A stretch of DNA of 64,000 nt, taken from contig JARWKL010000016.1 in assembly GCA_029961685.1 (NCBI GenBank), positions 23,059,657-23,123,656 on the forward strand, given 5' to 3'. Each line of letters begins with the position of its first letter. Position 1 is the first letter of the stretch. Both the position numbers and the translations under genes were made by a program. The DNA comes from Aristolochia californica (taxonomy: Eukaryota; Streptophyta; Magnoliopsida; Piperales; Aristolochiaceae). The notes under the pieces are model-generated. The model did no database searches and was not told where the DNA came from. It saw only the letters and a program-made list of their open reading frames with translations. This document shows, piece after piece, positions 56,333 to 64,000 of the stretch.

Positions 56333-59305
56333 ATGTAAAGCTCTTAGCCCTAAAGGCATTATGAACATTGTAACATCCTCTCAAAAACTATAAATAAAGG
56401 CTCTTGGATTTGGGTAGAGCATTCAAGCTCTCTCCCCTTCTCTTAATTCATCCAAGCTCTCTCTTAGCCTAAAGGCTCTCTCTCTCCCTTTGTCTTTTCT
56501 TCTTCTTTTCTTCTCCTCTTCCTCTCTTACTTTGCTCAAGGTTCTAATTATGGTATCCTAAATTCAACATGGTATCTGAGCATAGAAAGATCTGAGATGG
56601 ATAAGAAGAAAAAGATGGAGAAGAAGGGGAGGAAGAAGAATAAGAAGAAAAGGAAAAAAGAAAAAAAGGAGTTTCTCTTTTTTCCTTAAGTCTTTATTTC
56701 CTAGTTCCTATTTTTCATTAGAGGTTTTAGCTTTCCTACCGTATGTTTCATATAAAAAATTATATATCGTTGGAAAGATATTTGAGTTTTGTTTCCAAAT
56801 AAAAAAGAATCATTGAAATAAAAGAGAAATCGAATTATATATCGTTGGAAAGATATTTGAGTCTAATTTTTCTAGAAAGAAAAATCGAGATCTGAAATAG
56901 TGAAGGCCAAGATGCAGAAAGCTTCAACTTATGAGTAGTTTTATGCCATTAAGAACTACACTTTATATGTTAATATAGATCAAAATAAATATATGTAAGT
57001 TTATTTTCTTAACTATTCAACCAATTCTCAAACTGAATTTTTTAGATGGACATATTGATCTTGGAAGAGTCAATGATCATGCAGGTCAAAGAAGAAAGAG
57101 TACCGAGTTCGGCTAAATTACACAGTTCAAAATCTATCAGATAATTTATCTAAAAGAAATATATTTTATGAAGTAAATTTATACTTGGATGAAATATATT
57201 TAAGTCTAGTTTCATAAGGAGAAAAATTTATGTCAATCTCATTTATATTTAAGGAGATATTCCCATTGGAAGAATCAAATGTCAAGTTGGTATTTTGTTG
57301 CATGCGAACATTTGAATTTAAGCCAATTTTTTTGCATCACTTTTTGAGTTGTTGTTATTGGTCAATAATATCATAAATGTATCTCATGATCTACCTTTGG
57401 AAAGTTTCTATTTTTTAACTAAAAATATATGGAAATAATCATTAGAAGATTATCTTAGTTTCTAAAACTTTCCTTGATTTATTTATCAAAGAGAAGAAGT
57501 GTTCCTATTCTGAAGTAAGAATATTTTTTGCCAGCGACAAATTTTATGAGTTTTTGTTGGTGATTCGGAAGTATTACAAGAATCTAATTTGATAACCTTG
57601 AGGGTTAAAGCAAGAAAAGATTGAGGATTTTTTGTATGCAGTGCCATAATACAAGGAAAAGTTTCCTTATTTAATTTGGAAGTGGCTGATTTTATGAAAG
57701 ATATTCTCAAGATCTTCATTGGTGGATAATTTGATTATTATATTTTTTAATTAAGAAAGATATGATTTTCTGGCCAGCCAATACTTTCCTTAATTAAATG
57801 CATGATTAATTGACTAAAGTCAATAATTGAGTTGAAGTTGAAATTAATAGATTGGGCTCAGATTCATCCTTGAGACGAGTTGGTTCAAGTCTTCACTTAC
57901 TTGGGCTATTTGATTTGGTTTGGTTCTTCTTAAACAAATTACGCCAATTGATATTTGAGATATTGTGAAGTTATTACTACCAACCTCCTTAATTAGTGGA
58001 GGAAGAATTGAGATGGAAAAGTGACTGAAGCCCATCATCAACTTGGGCTAGCTTAGTTTATCGAGGAAGGATATCTCGGGCTAAGTTTAGTCATAGGGTG
58101 ATTCACAAATATTTTTGGTGAGCTTGTACTTAATCTATTATTTCTTGAGTTTATTATTAGCCCTTGCCACTCCTAAGAGGATCAATATCTTTTGGGTAGA
58201 AGTTTGCCAAGGCTTGAAAATTACTTTCTTACTTCATCCATTACAAATAGCGTATTACTCAATTCCAACTTATTATTTGGTGCACATTTTCCTTATTTAG
58301 TACGTGTGATTGGGGCCCGTGCCCATTCTAGGTTCTACTATTGTGTCTCTCTTATTGAGACATTATTATATAAGGACTACTTGGTTGTTGACAATTGTCA
58401 ACATTGGTTATTCTGATGAAGAAGAAAGCACATGGTGGCCCCAAAATATTATCTTCCAGTGATTATCTTTTACCCCCCTTATTTGACAAATTTATTCTAC
58501 TAACATTTGAGAGTCAATGTCTGGTGTAGGGACACCATGATGGTGGAGTTTATTACTACACTTCTAAACAATGCCTATAGACCACTACCTACAGGAAATA
58601 GGAGTGTGTCTAGCATCAATCAAGTTTATTATTCCCCAAATAGGTATTCTTTTGAGTTACCCTAAGAAAGTGGGTAGACTCTGTGCTCCACAATAAAGCT
58701 ACTTTTTCACCTTTGAAATTGAGCAAAGAATATTTTTTAATATGACCATTTGACAATAATATAGAGCTATATCTTACAAGTAGGAGTGATTTTACTCTCA
58801 CCATTATAATGCTAGTTGGGTCTCTTAACGGGGAAAAGGAGACCTCCAGTTTGAGGGAGAGTGTTAGAAGATTTGGTGGATTGCCATTTTATACGGGAAG
58901 ATCATATACAACATTTGCAATTAGTTGGGCATTTATGATGTTCTCTTACCCCCGGTTTGAGGGGAGTGTAGGAAGAAGGGCTCAAGCCCACACGACCAAG
59001 GATGACCTATACATCCATGGAGAAGGCCCACATGTCCAAGAGAGGTAACTTCATGCTAAATGAAAAGACTTCTCATAAAGACGACACAAAGATTTAATTA
59101 GTCAAGGAGGAACGTGTCAACTTATATCTTTTCATATGTAAAGCTTGTAGTCTTAAGGGCATTATGGACATTGTAACAACCTCTAAAAAATATAAATAGA
59201 TGCCCTTGGCTCGGGGTAGAGCATTCAAGCTCTCTCCCCTTCTCTTAATTCGTCCAAGTTCTCTCTTAGCCTAAAGGTTCTAACCATGGAATCCTAAATT
59301 CAGCA

Positions 59306-60079
59306 TTCTGGTTAGGCCACACTAGGACTAAAGCAATTTATAAGAAGATATATTAAACTTGTTAGTGGAATACTAGTATAGTAGTTGTGGGAAATCATTT
59401 TTCCTATTAAAACGTGTCCAAAATCACTTTCTTGTCATGTAAGCATGAATCTGCACACCGTTCTTTCTTGGCAGACAACTCCATGTTCAATTTTTCTTCA
59501 AATCAAAGATTGTAAATGGTAAGTAATTAAACACAAAAAAATCTTAATTTGGAGGTTGATACAGTTTTGGGTTCAAATACATTGGAGCAATTCATCTATT
59601 CGTTGAAGCCATGACAACATTTTAGGCACCAAGATATTGAAAAGGTGCCATGTATTCGTCTATTCAAGTTTGGTGTGTTTATGTAGGCATTGATAAACGA
59701 GGAGTCAGAAGCACTTTCAACATTAAGCATGTGGGAGAAGTTATTAGTGGCAAAAGTTAAGCATGGTAAGGATTGACCGGCAAAACTAGAAGTTATCTTT
59801 CTTCATTCCACCATCAGTGTCCTTTTGAGTAAAAGAGTGTTCACCATCCAGATTACGTGAGGACATCTCTATTGACTTAAAAGATGAGAAATCAACTTAT
59901 AGTCTACATTTGTATCAATCAAAAAGTGTAGGAAAAATTCTCCCTTGGACCAAAAATTCCCACCTTCATGTCATTTTTGGAGATGGAAAAACTCTGTTTG
60001 ATTCCTTCATGTTTAACAAATGTTAAAATGGATGCAAAAATGTGTTTCTTATTGCTCTAATACGTAACTATTGGAAAAA
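59306..60079. other. Unassigned spacer
   Basis: Between element 2 and the Harbinger remnant. No coding or repeat signal was recognised, and no left terminal repeat for the Harbinger element was found. Confidence 0.5.
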
Positions 60080-61483
60080 ATCTTCATTTTCATTTTCGTT
60101 GTTATCTTCACAATGTTCTCCACTAGAATCATCACTTGAATCATCTTCTTCATCTTCAAATAAATCCATGCAATCTTCCATGCGTATATAATTATGCAAT
60201 ATATAGCAAGTAATCACAATTTTTACTTGGACATCAAAATCAAAAGGAGGAACATCTTTTAATATCTTGAAACTAGCTATTAAGCCCCAAATGTATGCTC
60301 AATAGTGTTCCGAAAAGATGAGTGTTTTTGGTTAAATAATTCTCTTTCATCCGTAGGAGTATTATCTCCAAATTATTACAAGTGATAACGAGTCCCTCGA
60401 TAGGGATACAAAAACCCTGGAAGATTTGTATATCCACATCTATCAAATAATATTTGCCTACAATAAGAGATATCTCTATTATAACGTAATAAAAAATAAT
60501 AAATTTAAATAGATTATATAAAGAGAAAAGACATTTACCTTCAGGAACATAAAGTTTATCTCGTCTAGTTAATGCTGACTTCAATACATGTGCATCAGTT
60601 GTTGATCCCTCCCATCCAGCAAGTATATATGTGAATTGCATTTCAAATGAACATAAAGTTTATCATGTCTGGTTAATGCTGACTTCAATACATGTGCATC
60701 AGTTATTGATCCCTCCCATCCAGTAAGTATATATGTGAATTGCTTGTCAAATGTTCATGCTGCCATTACGTTTTGTGAGAGGAAACCCTTCCTGTTTCAG
60801 AATCTCGCTAATTGATCAAACGGGATATGTCCTCTAATATGAGTACCATCGATGGCACCAATACAATCCTAATAAAAAAACCATTAATACAAACATATAT
60901 TTGATGGTAACTGAAAATTATTCATCAAACGACTTTATATTTACCTTCAAATATGGATAATAGATGTCACTGTTCAAGATATTTGAATGAGTACGTCTTG
61001 AACGACGTTTGATGTTATCAGATTGTAATTTGATAATAACATCTAACACCTTGTTAAAATACATAATAATTATCCAATTTGACCTTTCAAACATTTTTGA
61101 GGTGACACATTACGATTGTTGTTGACCAACAATGATATAAAAATATGCAAGTTGTTCTTCCACATATATTGTCCATGTATCAAATAAGAGCCCTCTATTT
61201 TTCAAGATTCCAGGCAACTTCAGAAAAATAGTTTGATTCATCCTATACAATTTTTGAAATTTAATAGACGATTTTCTAATGCTTTCTTTTAATATCTTGG
61301 ACCTCCCATATGATAAGAACGTTGTACTTGCCTATTATAATCATTTCGGTAAGAATTGACAAGGACAACTACAGCTGTGTAAGCTGCAAGACAAATGCAT
61401 ATTTTTTCCCTATCTAGTAGATTACCCATAGGTACCTGCAATACTAGACATTTAACAAGGAAAAATGGCTCAAATACATTCAA
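60080..61483 (-). pseudogene. PIF/Harbinger transposase remnant (DDE type)
   Basis: Minus strand. From the N-terminal side: a broken helix-turn-helix region (TIYVEEQLAYFYIIVGQQQS near 61150, then YFNKVLDVIIKLQSD), the catalytic core DCIGAIDGTHIRGHIP (first Asp at about 60850), LAGWEGSTTDAHVLKSAL (second Asp at about 60595), KYYLID, and NTIEHTFGA (Glu at about 60299). It ends with ITCYILHNYIRMEDCMD and an acidic tail. All three DDE residues are readable, but stops, a 104-bp tandem duplication and intron-like gaps break the frame. In this superfamily the protein cuts and pastes the element at TWA targets together with a Myb-like partner, whose remnant lies just upstream. Confidence 0.85.
60545..60752. 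repeat. 104-bp tandem duplication inside the transposase
   Basis: Units 60545-60648 and 60649-60752, both containing AATGCTGACTTCAATACATG and ATCCCTCCCATCCAG, differ at a few bases. As 104 is not a multiple of three, the duplication shifts the reading frame and repeats the second catalytic Asp region. Confidence 0.92.
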
Positions 61484-61749
61484 TTATTTACGTCTGAACA
61501 TGTTAACACAACCTGCACCAATAAAGAAGTCTCAACATCTACATATTGAACACAAATAATAATGATTTTCAACCATTTTGTCATACAGAAAACACAATAA
61601 ATTTCTACCCACTTTTTTTCATACTACATACACATTCACTGTTTACCACAAATACTCAATAATCAACGTCATTCAAACAAAATCAAATATGTCTCTTAAA
61701 TATAAGGTAAAATTGTCAACGTCTGTGTAAGTCTATTACATTGCATTGA

Positions 61750-62706
61750 ATTTAGCCATCAACCAGTCATAATGATATTCTTGTTTCATCTTGAGAAACA
61801 TATCCTTCTTATCTTTGGTGTCGAGTAACTCTGGGGAACAAAATTTGATTTACGTGAGCAAGTTAGGTAATGCCTTGATAGCTTCAAACCATGGAAGTTG
61901 TGCATCGATATGTATGAGACTAAAGATATGCAAAAGGGTTGATGACATATTGTTAATGGCCTCAATGACCCTGTTAGTATTTTTAGCTAATTGTTCGGAT
62001 CACTTCCTATGCCGAGTAACACAAGTTCTATCCTCAACATTTCTTGGTGCTTTGCTTCTCGGAGTAGCCTCACTTGGAGACTCTATACTGTTAGGTATTG
62101 GGATCTCCCAAATTGCATCATCTTCATCTATGTCCTCAATCATTAACCCTTCTGCAATATTTGGAATATTGTCTTCTAACTCAATGCTTGTTTGACTTAC
62201 TGTCCCCACGACAATAGAATTTTGAACAACTAAAGCCAATTTTTCATATAGTGGACAACTTTCTCGGCTATATTTATCGGCTTCTCTGTGCGCTTACATG
62301 AAAAGTTATCGCTTAAAATACTTAAAATCCTAATTAATAAAGCAAGAAACATAACCTTTATGTAAACTTGCCACACTGTTTTACTTGCGACTTTCTGGGT
62401 TGTTGGATCCTACCCAAAGCTGCTTGTGTTGAGACATGTACTCACGATCTGATAATTTTTTTTTCAAGTCCGCATGCGGTTTTTCAACTGTTCAATTGTC
62501 TTTTGGTTCGTTGTGTCCAAATTAAACATACAGACACAATCGTTGAAAACTTTATGTTTCCAAACTCCATTGGGTAATTTGTTACCCAAATTGACTTGCT
62601 GAATGAGCAAATCAAGCATTTTATTGTCTTCGTCGCATGTTCATGTGTTATATGCTCTCTTTGTAGTTTCATCCATACTGTCTTTACCTTTCTTCCTTCC
62701 AACCAT
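61750..62706 (-). pseudogene. Myb/SANT-like second protein of a PIF/Harbinger element, remnant
   Basis: Minus strand from an ATG near 62706. In order, split by frame changes: a Myb_DNA-bind_3-type trihelix region (MLDLLIQQVNLGNKLPNGVW, TTNQKTIEQLKNRMR), WDPTTQKV and VWQVYIK (about 62350-62400), then YEKLALVVQNSIVVG. A long acidic middle (62239-62000; IEDIDEDDAIWEIP) and the end INNMSSTLLHI, FEAIKALPNL follow. In plants this protein helps carry the Harbinger transposase to the nucleus and to the element ends. Its position upstream and in the same direction as the transposase is usual for the superfamily. Confidence 0.78.
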
Positions 62707-62709
62707 CTA

Positions 62710-64000
62710 AAACTTATAACAAGTAGACAATGAATTAAGAATAATTTGTTCTTAAAAAAAAGGGGGGATGAAGAGAAGAAGAGGGGCGAATCCCTCCCCC
62801 ACCCACCCTTTATCTTACCACTTAAAAATAGTAAATGCCACTAAAACATGAAGTAACATACTGATAAAGAAAATAAAAGGCTAATGCATAAAGATAAAAA
62901 AATTGAGGCTTCCTATTTAAAAAAAAAACAAAATGTATATTTATCATATTGCCTTCCAAATTAATAGGTAGTCCAATGGATGAAATCTCTAAACATAGAT
63001 AAATTTCCATCATCTATGTTTTTGCATCTAACTGAAACTCTTAAGTAATGTCAACTTCTTACTGAGTTTTTCCTTTTCTTCTTTTGGAAATGATGACATG
63101 ACATTTTGATTAAAGGAACACAAAACATTGGAAAGCTCACAACAAGGGCAAGAAATAACACAGAGGTAATAAAATCAAAACAATCGTCACAAGGGCATGG
63201 AGTTCTACTAGGAATTGGACAACACCATATCTACTTTTACACAAATTTAGTTTTTTTTTTAATTGAATTCATATTTAGGTCCCACTGCTTAAAAATAATG
63301 AAGAACTGTAGCTAGATGAACTCTTTATATGAAGTTTATCACTTATCGTCAACGTTTTCTTCACATAAGAAAGCTAGCAGAGGGGCCAAATAAAGAAGAA
63401 TGATTCCGAACCAAGAAGAACAAAGCCTAATTACTGTCAAATCCAATGAGAGAGGTTGCAGAGGCAAAGGAACGATTCCGAAAATGGAGCCAAAAATAAA
63501 AATGAGAAGCAAATGAATGATTCAAAAACAATAAGAAGAATAACCATCGATTTCCAGGAAGAAGGGTTTACCCTAGTTTCTTTCGAATCGAGCCGGAGAG
63601 GTTGCAAAGAGGGAAGAGAAGTCACCAAAGGTCGTTGGTGTTAGGGATGGCGAGAGGAAGAGAGTCGGCGAACGCCAGGGAGAGGTTGTAGAGGGGGTGA
63701 TTGAAATCGCCGAAGGTCGCGAGCGAGAGAGGAACCAAACTTTTTCTCTCCAAAAACCTTTCGTTCGACAACCCTCCTGACAACCCTATGTAATTGATGG
63801 AGGGAAAGTGAATTCAAAGTTCGATCCCTCTGAATTCAGTTTCCCTTGCGTTATGCCTAAAACAGGAGAAACTATATTATATTTGTAATTTACTTTCCCT
63901 CCTACCTTACAGAGGGCACTAACGGGTTTTAGCACATTTTACCCAACGTAAGTGAAATATATTTCACTTTCAAAGGGCACTAACAGGGCCTCTATTTTTA
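62710..64000. other. Right flank of the Harbinger remnant, with a possible terminal repeat
   Basis: Non-coding. Near the end, the reverse complement of about 63976-63995 reads GGCCCTGTTAGTGCCCTTTG, similar to the GGGCCTGTT ends of plant Harbinger elements. A second GTTAGTGCCCT-like motif lies at about 63914-63930 in the same orientation. No matching left end was found in the window, so the boundary is unproven. Confidence 0.35.

Larger units (their letters stand above)
54707..59305 (+). mobile_element. Non-autonomous LTR retrotransposon (element 2), interrupted by TIR copy C
   Basis: The 5' LTR starts TGTTGGAAGATGGAC at 54707 and resumes at 56333 after the TIR element, ending ATTCAACA at 56569. 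The primer site TGGTATCTGAGC is at 56570-56581. The leader is Lys/Glu-codon rich and like that of element 1. The polypurine tract TTTGAGGGGAG (58956-58966) precedes the 3' LTR 58967-59305, which lacks about 68 bp of pyrimidine-rich sequence present in the 5' LTR. The 2.4-kb interior has no gag or pol. An ACTATAAATAAAG TATA motif lies in the LTR (about 56387). Confidence 0.88.

Noticed and set aside
57486..57719. Minus-strand frame of 77 codons in element 2
   Set aside because: No similarity to gag, pol or any family I know; expected by chance in AT-rich DNA of this length.
60545..60752. Possible 104-bp satellite
   Set aside because: Only two units, both inside the transposase coding sequence; a local duplication explains it.
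1..64000. CRISPR arrays, bacterial operons or riboswitches
   Set aside because: The sequence is clearly plant nuclear DNA, and no regularly spaced short repeats of that kind occur; the tandem arrays seen are mini- and microsatellites.

Overview
The window is nuclear DNA from a flowering plant. It has genes with GT-AG introns, LINEs of the plant type (endonuclease, reverse transcriptase, zinc-ribbon and RNase H), LTR retrotransposons primed by initiator Met-tRNA, and hAT and PIF/Harbinger DNA transposons. I cannot name the species. Only two host genes are well supported. Most of the remaining sequence is nested, decayed mobile elements.

Layout. 1-2,260: a clipped LTR, a small hAT-type MITE and unassigned DNA. 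2,264-26,590: a MODIFIER OF SNC1 (MOS1)-like gene on the plus strand. Eight coding exons (19,037-26,381) keep one frame and encode 1,523 residues. They follow a probable 16-kb 5' UTR intron that holds five LINE insertions, a terminal-inverted-repeat (TIR) element and a SINE. Several insertions still have readable target-site duplications. 29,300-42,115: a tRNA-dihydrouridine synthase (Dus1-type) gene on the minus strand, tail-to-tail with MOS1. Its three exons give 392 residues. The second intron is 11.3 kb, full of LINEs and a second TIR element, and splits the protein just before the catalytic cysteine.

42,240-59,310 is a retrotransposon and DNA-transposon cluster: a 2.3-kb hAT element with an exact 8-bp target duplication, two related non-autonomous LTR retrotransposons each carrying a nested insertion, several solo LTRs, a dispersed repeat family (here called Z), LINE fragments, and a short relic of a RAE1 (WD40 mRNA-export factor) exon. 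60,080-62,706 is a decayed PIF/Harbinger element with a DDE transposase and the Myb/SANT-like second protein, both on the minus strand.

The most interesting signal is a family of three 1.44-1.46 kb TIR elements (11,005-12,440; 34,691-36,146; 54,879-56,332). They have G-rich ends and apparent 3-bp target duplications, and their outer parts are shared while their GC-rich cargo differs. One copy carries the C-terminal part of a plant aspartic protease gene, so the family looks like a gene-capturing (Pack-type) transposon. Each copy sits in a different host: at or near the 5' end of a LINE, inside a LINE ORF1, and inside an LTR.
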